NCBI GenBank assembly: GCA_003222375.1 | Contig: QHVX01000035.1 | Location: 555-27,401, forward strand | DNA from: Acidobacteriota bacterium | GTDB lineage: Bacteria; Acidobacteriota; Thermoanaerobaculia; Gp7-AA8 | Direction of reading: 5' to 3' | DNA length: 26,847 nt | Shown here: one piece after another, positions 8,121 through 15,621 of the stretch | Layout of the letters: every line of letters begins with the position of its first letter | Numbering within the stretch: the stretch's first letter is position 1 | Program-made: the position numbers and the translations under genes | The notes under the pieces: model-generated | Seen by the model: only the letters and a program-made list of their open reading frames with translations | Told to the model about the DNA's origin: nothing | Database searches by the model: none

Positions 8121-8123
8121 GCT

Positions 8124-8145
8124 TGAGATGATATACGTCATCTCA
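8124..8145. promoter_or_regulatory. Operator palindrome upstream of tetR (probable TetR site O1)
   Basis: The sequence TGAGATGA-TATACG-TCATCTCA has 8-bp perfect arms around a 6-bp centre. Its inner 20 bp agree with the second site at 7500-7519 in 16 positions. It covers the predicted -10 box of tetR, so binding would block polymerase. Confidence 0.78.
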
Positions 8146-8158
8146 TTCGCGCTGTCAA
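8130..8158 (-). promoter_or_regulatory. Predicted sigma70-type promoter of tetR
   Basis: On the minus strand, TTGACA (8158-8153) is followed by a 17-bp spacer and TATATC (8135-8130). The -35 is a full match and the -10 matches four of six consensus bases. Transcription would start near 8123, only about 3 nt before the ATG at 8120, giving an essentially leaderless mRNA. The -10 lies inside the operator palindrome. Confidence 0.55.
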
Positions 8159-8193
8159 CCTTCCTCTGTGAGCCGTTGCAATTTCGTCATCGC

Positions 8194-8595
8194 TTACCTC
8201 TGGCCGGAGCTCACCTTCGCAGTGAAGAAGGAGTTGCTGGAGACGATTCCGGTGTAGTGCAGCGACAAGAACGGTCGCACGGGGTCGGGCGCGTGGATCG
8301 TCATGGCCGCGCTGTTGTGGTCACCGATCGATGCCAACGCGTTGCCGTCGAATCGTTGGGTCGTCCGGGTGCGCTCGCCGGCTGCGAAAAACCAGACGCG
8401 ATCCTTCACGAGCGTTCCGCCGAAAGTTCCAAACTTCGATCTCCCGGTTGTCAGGCCAAATGAGCCGGAAAAGCGGCTCGGCGCCTTGAACGTGAGATCG
8501 AGTTGCCCGCCCGACGCGCGGCCGAATTCCGCCGACGATTGCGCGAAGGCGATGCCGGTGGTGAAGAGCGCGAGCACAATCCATATCCTTCGCAT
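8194..8595 (-). CDS. Truncated Oar-like TonB-dependent receptor fragment with its own signal peptide
   Basis: The 133-residue product has a signal peptide (MRRIWIVLALFTTGIAFA-Q) and then a segment resembling the end of the plug and start of the barrel of large Oar-type TonB receptors: SSAEFGRASGGQLDLTFKAP, SGSFGL, then GGTLVKDRVWFFAAGERTRT. Full receptors of this type are about 1000 residues and carry a carboxypeptidase-like domain before the plug. Here the signal peptide joins almost directly to the plug end, and the protein stops after one more strand-like piece. This looks like an internally and C-terminally deleted remnant, although the frame is intact with a clean stop. It lies 9 bp after the acetyltransferase gene. 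A small functional beta protein cannot be excluded. Confidence 0.55.
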   Translation of the reverse strand: MRRIWIVLALFTTGIAFAQSSAEFGRASGGQLDLTFKAPSRFSGSFGLTTGRSKFGTFGGTLVKDRVWFFAAGERTRTTQRFDGNALASIGDHNSAAMTIHAPDPVRPFLSLHYTGIVSSNSFFTAKVSSGQR

Positions 8596-8604
8596 GCGCG
8601 GATT

Positions 8605-9081
8605 CTACAACTCCATCGTCATCTCGACCATCGTGTCGCGGAACCCCAGCTTATGGAACAGACGTCGTGCCGCCTCGTTTGACGGGGCGCTCCAGAGGAG
8701 GACGCGCGGTGCGCCGCGATCGCGAAGCCACGCGATGGCGGCCTCAATCAGCTTCGACGCGACGCCCGACCGCCGCGCGTCCTCCGCTACTGCGACGTCG
8801 TGAATAAAGCCGGCCGGACCACGGAGCTCCTTCCATGACAGAGGCTCGAGCGCGACGTAAACGTAGCCGACGATGACGCCGTCGCGTTCGGCGACGAAGA
8901 CACAATCGTCACGCGAGTCGATCACTGTGCCGAGAAATGAGGCGTAGCCCTGCTCGGCTCCGGCGCCGGGCGTCAGAAAGCGCTCGCGGTCCAACGCGTA
9001 GTGCGCGTGCATGAGCATCGCGCCGAGGCGGCCGAGTGCCTCGAGGTCTTTGCGCTCAGCCTGACGAATCTGTATGGCCAC
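8605..9081 (-). CDS. GNAT-family N-acetyltransferase
   Basis: The 158-residue protein shows the GNAT fold in order: the N-terminal strand and helix (IQIRQAERKDLEALGRLGAM), the central strands VFVAERDGVIVGYVYVALEP, the acetyl-CoA motif A FIHDVAVAEDARRSGVASKL with the (R/Q)xxGxA-type pyrophosphate loop (RRSGVA), and the C-terminal SNEAARRLFHKLGFRDTMVE segment. The start codon is GTG at 9081, with a weak AGAGA upstream. It transfers an acetyl group from acetyl-CoA to an amine; the acceptor cannot be inferred. It is followed by the TonB-receptor fragment. Confidence 0.88.
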   Translation of the reverse strand: MAIQIRQAERKDLEALGRLGAMLMHAHYALDRERFLTPGAGAEQGYASFLGTVIDSRDDCVFVAERDGVIVGYVYVALEPLSWKELRGPAGFIHDVAVAEDARRSGVASKLIEAAIAWLRDRGAPRVLLWSAPSNEAARRLFHKLGFRDTMVEMTMEL

Positions 9082-9220
9082 GATTCTCTATTACGCCACA
9101 ATGTACGCGCATCGCGGGCTTGCCGAAGCCGCGACGGGGACGAGCTGTCCGCTGAGGCTCCCAGAAAAACCCCATGACCCACTCATGACCTCAGGTCGCT
9201 CGGAGCGCATCTTGCCAATG

Positions 9221-9505
9221 ATGCGATACGCCGAGGTCAAGCCAGCCTGGATCATCTGCCGCAAGCTGCAAGCGATCCCGGTCGACGACGATGCCGCGCT
9301 TCTGCGCCTGGCGGAACGCGGCCGCGTTCGACCCGATGACTACGTCGTAAACCGCCGCCTCGATGTATGCGTGCAAGCAAAGGAGATCGCTGAAGTCGCG
9401 GCGATCCTTTGTAGCGCCAGGGTCCGGCGTCTCCGGAGGATCTCCTCCCTGCTCGCGTGGGGAGCGGGGGCGATCCGATCACTCAGGCAGCACCGGTTCG
9501 CTTGA
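9221..9505 (+). CDS. Possible small GYF_2/DUF4339-like protein, or remnant
   Basis: A + strand frame open from 9074 contains, from about ATG 9221, a stretch like the GYF_2 (DUF4339) domain: WIICRKLQAIPVDDDAALLR, then LAERGRVRPDDYVV, then VQAKEIAEVAAIL. That follows the family pattern of an initial Trp, an acidic helix, and a G-[RK]-[VIL]-x-P-D-D-x-[VW] strand. The usual second Trp is replaced by Val-Gln, and the membrane segment that normally follows is cut short. No ribosome-binding site is evident. The 3' end overlaps the AraC gene by 23 bp tail-to-tail. The preceding 139 bp (9082-9220) hold nothing I recognise. Start and reality are both uncertain. Confidence 0.38.
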   Translation: MRYAEVKPAWIICRKLQAIPVDDDAALLRLAERGRVRPDDYVVNRRLDVCVQAKEIAEVAAILCSARVRRLRRISSLLAWGAGAIRSLRQHRFA

Positions 9506-10325
9506 TCCCCTGACGCCGCATCGCCGATGGCGTGCAGCCAAACCGTCGCTTAAAGGTATGAATGAAGTGGCTCAGGCTGGAGAAGCCGCTGTCGAAACAC
9601 ACGCTGGTCACTGCGGCGCCGTCGAGAAGCATGCTTCGCGCTGCCTCGAGCCGCACTTCGAGCAGAAACTGGTGTGGCGGACGGCCGGCGAGGCGTCGAA
9701 AAATCCGCGCGAATTGAAACGGGCTAATGGCGACCGACGATGCCATCGACGCGAGCGAATGCCGTTCCGAATATCGCTCTTCGAGCATCAAACGCACCGC
9801 CTCCACACGCTCGGCATACCAGCGGAGCTGCGAAGCGCGGTGAACGCGATCGGTATCGCCGGCACTATCGCGCAGCGCGCCGAGCAAGTCGGCGCTCCAG
9901 GAGTCGATGGCGTTGGAATCAGCGGAGGCGAGGAGCGATGCGAGGCGCCACCTCAGGTACGCGAGCCGATTGGTCACGCGTGGCGCGATGTCGCAGGTCG
10001 CCAGCTCGCGGTCGCAGGCGTTGTCGAATTCTCTAGCCAACCGCACCGTCAGACAAACATCGGGAGCGACATCGCGGCTGTGCGTATAGCGATAAACGGC
10101 TTCCGGACGCTGAACGAACATGCTTCCTTCGCGGAGGAAGCACTCTTCATCGCCGGTGCCGAGGCCTAAGCCGCCGGCCTCGAGGAAGGTGATGTCGTGC
10201 GTGGCTTCATCTTCTTCTTCGGTGCCATAGCGCATCAGCTCCGGAATGTGGGCCGTGCGCAGCACCGTCACCATCGACGTGCGGACCAGCGTATCGACCC
10301 GAAACATGCGCCCGCATTTTTTCAC
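9483..10325 (-). CDS. AraC/XylS-family transcriptional regulator
   Basis: The 280-residue protein has a cupin-like N-terminal sensing half (about residues 20-110, with FVQRPEAVYRYTHSRDVAPD) and a C-terminal double helix-turn-helix (about 178-275). The HTH half contains LEERYSERHSLASMASSVAI, SPFQFARIFRRLAGRPPHQF and VCFDSGFSSLSHFIHTFKRR FGCTPSAMR, the hallmark AraC signature. The start codon is GTG 10325, overlapping the stop of the upstream lipocalin-like gene as GTGA; ATG 10307 is an alternative. It is the last gene of the envelope gene run beginning at 15562. It may control that run or a distant target. The ligand is unknown. Confidence 0.88.
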   Translation of the reverse strand: MKKCGRMFRVDTLVRTSMVTVLRTAHIPELMRYGTEEEDEATHDITFLEAGGLGLGTGDEECFLREGSMFVQRPEAVYRYTHSRDVAPDVCLTVRLAREFDNACDRELATCDIAPRVTNRLAYLRWRLASLLASADSNAIDSWSADLLGALRDSAGDTDRVHRASQLRWYAERVEAVRLMLEERYSERHSLASMASSVAISPFQFARIFRRLAGRPPHQFLLEVRLEAARSMLLDGAAVTSVCFDSGFSSLSHFIHTFKRRFGCTPSAMRRQGIKRTGAA

Positions 10326-10900
10326 GAAGCGCGATGGACGAACATCTCTTCCAGCAACGACCAGGTTTTGCCCTCATCGCTGGATTTGAAACCTCTCCAA
10401 TGGAACGAGCGCGGCGTGATTTCAGAGAAGATCCACCGATTGAGCGACTTATCAGCATTCGTTCCTTCCAGGACGATCGTGTCCTGCACCTTGTGCGCAG
10501 TCAGGACATCCAGGTGGTTGTACGCCGGGCCGACGAATGCTATCCGCCAGGCGTCAATGGTTGGCTCGTAATAGCGAACTGTGATTCCCCACTCTCGCTT
10601 TGGCGCGCCCGGCGTCAGACGCTCGGTGCGTGAAGGGCAGATGAACGAGTCCACAACGGCTCTGCCGTCCAGGCCCCAGCGCCAATGCCATTCGCATTTG
10701 GCCGCGACCTTCGATCCATCCGGCGGATAGGCGTGGTAGTCGATGTCCCAATCGCCGACCAGTTGGCCGAAGAGCATCAACTTGTCGGCGTACTCTTTGG
10801 TGGGGCCGTCCGAAAGAAACAATTTCGAATCGTCGGCGGCCATCGCGGTGGCACACAGAAACATCACGCCAAAGATGAGGCGGAATCGGTTTTCTCGCAT
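10322..10900 (-). CDS. Secreted lipocalin-like (DUF1579-type) protein
   Basis: The 192-residue product begins with a signal peptide (RFRLIFGVMFLCATAMA, cleavage near AMA-A). The mature part reads as an antiparallel beta-barrel: LVGDWDIDYHAYPPDGSKVA, CEWHWRWGLDGRAVVDSF, WGITVRYYEPTIDAWRIAFV, WIFSEITPRSFHWRGF and a closing strand. The opening G-x-W motif and the alternating aromatic strands resemble DUF1579/lipocalin-like proteins, but I am not sure of the exact family. It probably sits in the periplasm and binds a hydrophobic or polar ligand. It is translationally coupled to the AraC regulator downstream and lies 64 bp after the dipeptidase gene. Confidence 0.65.
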   Translation of the reverse strand: MRENRFRLIFGVMFLCATAMAADDSKLFLSDGPTKEYADKLMLFGQLVGDWDIDYHAYPPDGSKVAAKCEWHWRWGLDGRAVVDSFICPSRTERLTPGAPKREWGITVRYYEPTIDAWRIAFVGPAYNHLDVLTAHKVQDTIVLEGTNADKSLNRWIFSEITPRSFHWRGFKSSDEGKTWSLLEEMFVHRAS

Positions 10901-10964
10901 ACGACGAATTCTGAGAAGGGGACGGCGGTGTTACTTGCGTTTTCTTGCGCTTTCGCCGGAGCCG

Positions 10965-11705
10965 TCATCTCGACGCCGGAATGTCGGCGAAGCGCACGTT
11001 CTGTACGGCGTACGAGTGCCAGTCGCGATAATCGAAGTGCCACCATTCATACTCGTACACCGTAAATCCCTCTGCTTCCATTGCGCTCCGCAGCAACTCG
11101 CGGTTCTTTCGCTGCTCGGCGGTGCCGCCTGCGTAATCGGGATGCGCTCGCTCCGACATCTCGTCATATCCGCTCGGCATCTCAACCGCGCGGCCCGTCG
11201 AGCGATCGAACAGCGTCAGATCGACGGCACAACCGCGGTTGTGCCGCGACCCGTGTGCCGGATCAGCGACGTACTGATGCTTGTCGGGCGGGGTGGCGTC
11301 CCAGAAAATCTTCGTGATGTACCAGGGGCGATAGGCGTCGTGGATCAGCAGACCGTAACCTTTCGCCGCGAGCGCTCTGTGAACGCGGACAACGGCCTCC
11401 GCCGCCGGGCGCTGGAGGAACGCGCGCGGCTCTTCGTAGAGCGGAGTGCCGAGAAAATTGTTCGATGTTGCGTAGCGGATGTCGAGGCGGATCGTCGGAT
11501 CGAGCGAGATGACCTCGACGAGATCGGGCGGGCGAAACGATCCTTCCTCGACCGGCGGCGTCGCCGCGAGCGCTTCCCGGCGCAATTCCTCGATCGGCCT
11601 GACCGGTGTGACGTGGAATTGCTGGACGTCCTGGGACCTCGGCGCAGACGCGCACGAGGTGAGAAGTGTCAACGTGAGGATCGCGAAGACTCGAATCGAT
11701 CGCAT
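10965..11705 (-). CDS. VanX/DdpX-type D-alanyl-D-alanine dipeptidase, lipoprotein
   Basis: The 246-residue protein starts with a lipoprotein signal (IRVFAILTLTLLTSC, lipobox LTSC, Cys18). It then shows the peptidase M15D core: LDIRYATSNNFLG, the substrate-binding Arg in HDAYRPW, the zinc motif SRHNRGCAVDLTL (SxHxxGxAxD with ligands His and Asp), and EYEWWHFDY supplying the catalytic Glu and the third zinc ligand His. All catalytic residues are present. Such enzymes hydrolyse D-Ala-D-Ala. An anchored periplasmic form points to recycling of peptidoglycan-derived dipeptide rather than vancomycin resistance, and no vanH or vanA is nearby. It starts 2 bp after the transglutaminase-like gene stops, so the two form an operon. 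Confidence 0.9.
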   Translation of the reverse strand: MRSIRVFAILTLTLLTSCASAPRSQDVQQFHVTPVRPIEELRREALAATPPVEEGSFRPPDLVEVISLDPTIRLDIRYATSNNFLGTPLYEEPRAFLQRPAAEAVVRVHRALAAKGYGLLIHDAYRPWYITKIFWDATPPDKHQYVADPAHGSRHNRGCAVDLTLFDRSTGRAVEMPSGYDEMSERAHPDYAGGTAEQRKNRELLRSAMEAEGFTVYEYEWWHFDYRDWHSYAVQNVRFADIPASR

Positions 11706-11707
11706 CG

Positions 11708-13651
11708 TCAGTTTTTTGCCTTGAATACAGCGCTCGATCGCTCATCGGCGAGGATGGCGGCGAAAGCTTTGTTCAGCTCTGCCAAACGGCCCACCGGGAC
11801 ATCGTACTGTTTCATTCGGTACTGCCGCTTGTAGTGGAGAACACCTTTGTCGAAAGACGTCTCACTCTCGTAGCTCAGTGTCTCGTTTGCGATTTTCGTG
11901 TTCTGCGGAAGCTCATCGGGCGTGAAAGATGGCGGCACGGCAATTTCGATTTCATCAACTTGCAGTGATGATCCTTCAGTCTCGTAATCGTATTTGCGAT
12001 TTTTCAGATCGAGCTGCGTCTCCGCCTTCTCGCCGAGTACTCGCGGCCTGACCAGCAGGAGCGGGCCGGCCTTCTTTCCGTATGACGACGCGGAGAGCGT
12101 GTAACGGATCACGAGGTTCTTCGCCATATCGTCGAGGTTGTAGATATTCAGATTGGAGATTTTGAAATTTGCGAGGTGAAGCCCGACTTGCTGCTCGATC
12201 ATCTGCAGGCGTTTCGGGTTTGTCAGCGGTTGCAATTTCTCACGCAGCGCCGCCGCGACCGTTCCCCGGCTCGTCTCCGTGACAACACCGGATAGCAGGC
12301 CGGCATCGTCGAGCGCTAATGTCGCCGTTCGGTGAAATTGATTTGTTTCCGGCGCGAACGGAGGGAGCTCGATGAGGTCGCCGCCCGTTTCGGTGATGAG
12401 CAACCCGCGATTGCGCTGTGCATAGCCGGGCAATTCGCCGAGAGGCGTCGTCATCGAAGTTGGATCGAAGAGAAGCAGCCGCCCCGCCTTTGGGTGCTCG
12501 ACGATGGCGTGGAGCGCGTTCGACTTCATCTCGCGCGGCAGCCGGATCGCGATGATGACGTGATTGAATGCATCGAGAGATGCAAATTGTTGATCGACTG
12601 TCCCACGCCTTGTCGTGGCGATCACGTAGTGCGACTCGACGCCGATCGCTTGCAGCATCGCGCTGAGCAGCGTCACCTTGTCTTTGCAGTCGCCATAGCG
12701 ATTCGCGAAAATCTCAGATGCGGCGTGCGGCTGATGGCCTCCGACGCCGATCTCGATCGCCACGTAGCGGATGTCTTTCTGTACAAAACCGGCCAGCTTC
12801 GCGATGTTGCCGATTGTGTCAACGTCACCGGCAGTGAGTTCGGTGACCTTGGCCCGCATCTCCGGTGTGATCGTTCGCCTGCCGGCGATCAGCCCGTTGT
12901 ACCAGACGCCGATGTCATTCCATGATCGCCTCGCCGTCTGCGCGTGCGGATAGAAGTTGACTGCAAGTCTGCCGGCCACAGCGCGCTGCGGCGGCCGGCC
13001 CACTTCATCGGCAATCGCAGGGACGTCGGCAACTTCCCAGATGACGCTCTCACCGTCGATGCGCGGTTCTTTGGCGACGGCGTTGAACCACGTCTCGTCG
13101 TGCGACCACCCGCGAGGCAACACGAGCGTGTAGCGAGCGCTCCGCACCGGCAACTCGCGTTGAAAGGTCCAGGAGTCCTGCAGCACCTGCGGCGCGCGCT
13201 CGCGCGTCACGTATTCGAACGCCGTCACCGTTCCGGGCTCGGCAGCCGGGATTTGAATGATCTTCCTTTTCTCATCGGTGTACAGCTCGGTGTTATCGGA
13301 TAGGCCCCTTTCCATGGCCTCGCGTTCTTTCACTTCCCACTCATCTCCATTTCCCGCGATGCTCCAGGCGTGGAAAGATACGAGCTCCACGAGCGAGCTG
13401 AAATCAACGCGGGCCTCGGCGAGATCGCGACCTTCTGTACTGAGGATTCGGAAGGCCTGACGACGGCGAGTCTCGATGGCGCCATCGTTGCGCACCGTGG
13501 CCGTCGTTTCGTCGATCAGTACAACTCCGGCCGTTCCTGCCGCATACGCGGGCAGCGGCATCTTCGCGGCGGCTTTCACCCAATCGGGCGTGCCCCACGC
13601 CAGAACATCGCGCGAAAAAGCGAGCAGCAAAAGGAAGAGCGCCTGCTTCAT
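11708..13651 (-). CDS. Secreted DUF3857 plus transglutaminase-like protein, catalytic residues intact
   Basis: The 647-residue protein has a signal peptide (MKQALFLLLLAFSRDVLA). A DUF3857 beta domain follows (about residues 50-215, including RRRQAFRILSTEGRDLAEAR). The transglutaminase/protease-like core (about 260-400) has Cys322 in RYGDCKDKVTLLSAML, His364 in DAFNHVIIAI and Asp396 in LLFDPT, so a complete Cys-His-Asp triad. The C-terminal part (about 430-647) is a beta-rich extension, as usual for the family. Function in these proteins is poorly known; a periplasmic peptide-bond or cross-linking activity is plausible. It overlaps by ATGA the damaged paralogue upstream and is followed by the dipeptidase gene, which hints at a cell-wall role. 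This last point is inference. Confidence 0.88.
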   Translation of the reverse strand: MKQALFLLLLAFSRDVLAWGTPDWVKAAAKMPLPAYAAGTAGVVLIDETTATVRNDGAIETRRRQAFRILSTEGRDLAEARVDFSSLVELVSFHAWSIAGNGDEWEVKEREAMERGLSDNTELYTDEKRKIIQIPAAEPGTVTAFEYVTRERAPQVLQDSWTFQRELPVRSARYTLVLPRGWSHDETWFNAVAKEPRIDGESVIWEVADVPAIADEVGRPPQRAVAGRLAVNFYPHAQTARRSWNDIGVWYNGLIAGRRTITPEMRAKVTELTAGDVDTIGNIAKLAGFVQKDIRYVAIEIGVGGHQPHAASEIFANRYGDCKDKVTLLSAMLQAIGVESHYVIATTRRGTVDQQFASLDAFNHVIIAIRLPREMKSNALHAIVEHPKAGRLLLFDPTSMTTPLGELPGYAQRNRGLLITETGGDLIELPPFAPETNQFHRTATLALDDAGLLSGVVTETSRGTVAAALREKLQPLTNPKRLQMIEQQVGLHLANFKISNLNIYNLDDMAKNLVIRYTLSASSYGKKAGPLLLVRPRVLGEKAETQLDLKNRKYDYETEGSSLQVDEIEIAVPPSFTPDELPQNTKIANETLSYESETSFDKGVLHYKRQYRMKQYDVPVGRLAELNKAFAAILADERSSAVFKAKN

Positions 13652-15562
13652 TTCGAGACCTTGGCAGTCTTGCGCAGGACGATCTGCTCCTGATCGGCCG
13701 ATGCGATCTTGCTATAGATGGAGCGGAGGGCAGGATACTTGTCGACCGCAATGTAGACCGTGTTGACCTCCAGGTGACGCGTGAAGTGGACGCTGTTGTC
13801 GTCCATGTCGTAGTGATTCCGATAGACAATCGCGCCGCCGAGCACCTCGGTCGTTGTGGGCATCGTCTCAACGCTATAGCCCGGGGGGATCTCGAGTGTG
13901 ACGGCGTCGTCTTCCGTGTACGGAAAGCGGAAGTACACACCTGATTTTCGCTGCGTTGCCGCGAACGGGTTGCGGACCGTCGCGCGGAACACCGACATCG
14001 GCAGCATGATCCGGGAGCCGACGAACGAAGCACTGTTCGGCAGGTTTAGATCGAGCTCCGCGACGATCGCCGGATCGATCGTTCTGACTCCGCTGATGTT
14101 GCTCAACGTCACTGTCGTCCCCTCGGGAAAGAGCGATTTGACGGACTCCTCGAATGACTTCTTCGTGGCTGCATCGTCGTCAGCGTAATGCTCCAGGCGA
14201 CGTGATCGCATCGCCTGCAACGCGGAGTGCGACCTTGTGGACAACCCGGGCACACGTCGCATCGAGTCCGGGCGTTTCGATCCACTCCGGATCGCGCTTC
14301 TTCTGCAACTTCAATCCGGGCACAGGCGCTTTCTGCCACGCGAGCGTTGCAAAGGGTGCCATGGGAGTCCCGGCGTCGATGGCGATCTCTTTGCCGTCGA
14401 GCCTCACCAATGCGACTTCATCGTCCAGTTGCGACGCGCTGGGCAGTGTCTTGGTGAAAAAGCCATCCCTTCGCGATCCGATACAAACCGCGTGCGCCTC
14501 GAAGCCCGCCGAACGCGCCAGCGCGATGAACAAGCGGGTGATTTCGATCGAGTGCCCGTAGCCGTTGCGCAACACGTCCTGCGCGCTACGGTTCTCGCGC
14601 AGCCTCTTCTCCTCGGCCTCGGTCTTGTCGCTTTCGTAGTCGAGATTGCGAATGCGTTGTGCGACGGCGTACAACTTTCGCAACTTCTCTTCCGGAGTCG
14701 TCGCGAGCGCGATCGCCTGTTGCGCGGCCTCGTGGATCGGGGCGACGTCGCCGCTGATGAAGTCCTCAATGATTGGAGTCCATGCTCTGCCTTTATCCAG
14801 CCAGAAGGTGTCGAGCTTGAGGTCTCGATCGGTGTAGAAAAAATGCGCGACCGCCTTGAGCTCGCGGTCGGGCAGAGAATACGGCTCTGCCTCAAACGGT
14901 GGAATGTTTTGGATATCGAGCTGGAAAGTATCGCGCGTCTTTGTTTTCTTCACGTCCTGCGGCAGTCTTCGGTAGTCGATCAGCCACGGGTCATTGACAG
15001 GATGGATCCACAGCATTGCGCTGAGAACCGGCAGATCGCGCTGCAGCGTGAACGTGTAATGCATCGGCGTGTAGCGAAGGCCGACCTCGGAGCAGTACTC
15101 AATGATGCTGCCGGGCTGTACATCGGGGATGGAGAATGTTTTCACCATCACGCGAATGCTGCCGAATCTCACCGCCAGCTTGTCGTAGGTCTTGCCGTTG
15201 AAGGGGATGATCGTGCCGTCCGGCCGGGTGAGGCGCGCTTCGAACGCGACCGCTCCTGTCCATTGTGAAATGTAGGGGATCTCGACATCGCCGTACTTTT
15301 TTCCTTCCGGCGCGAGGACCTTGATCCGCAGGTATTCCGACTCGTACATTGCGACGTCATCCCGCCGCTGGATCCAATTCAGGACCACCGCTGGTACGCC
15401 GGGCGCGAACGGAACCGATTGCATCGCCAGCTCTGCGGGTGTCGCGGTGCGGAAGTCGCTGTTGCGCACGCCGCGCGCGGACAAAGAGGTTGCGAAGAGC
15501 AGCAGCGCCGCCATTGGAGCCTTCATGTTTTTAAGCATGTGCAGCTCGTCCCGTTCAGTCAT
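13648..15562 (-). pseudogene. Second DUF3857/transglutaminase-like protein, frame-broken and catalytically degenerate
   Basis: Two frames together make one protein of the same family as the next gene. Frame A (15562-14180, 460 residues) has a signal peptide (best from MLKN at 15538), a DUF3857 domain (about 60-215) and the transglutaminase-like core. Frame B (ending at 13648) continues from about 14211 with RRLEHYADDDAATKKSFEES and the C-terminal beta domain. Frame A runs past the junction into a short junk tail. Reading must move +1 near 14190-14212, and roughly 15 residues that relatives have there appear absent, so a short out-of-frame deletion or assembly error is likely. The core is also altered: the family YGDC is YGHS (Ser338 in place of Cys), and the His position is Asp-Asp-Glu (380-382), while Asp396 is kept. 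Even if intact it would not be a Cys-protease-type enzyme. It overlaps the intact paralogue by ATGA. Confidence 0.75.
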
Positions 15563-15621
15563 GGGAGATCTCTAATGTTTTTATGGGATGGCCCGAATAT
15601 ACGCCAAAGTCGAAGTGAGCG

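Noticed and set aside
8121..8141. Upstream ATG 8141 as tetR start
   Set aside because: It lies within the operator palindrome and around the predicted -10 box, upstream of the likely transcription start.
10965..11705. Vancomycin-resistance cluster
   Set aside because: Only a VanX-type dipeptidase is present; no vanH, vanA or vanRS-like genes adjoin it.
10743..11834. 363-codon + strand frame
   Set aside because: Antisense to the dipeptidase gene, whose zinc and catalytic motifs are intact.
14237..15268. 343-codon + strand frame
   Set aside because: Antisense to the DUF3857 gene; Arg-rich, no domain.
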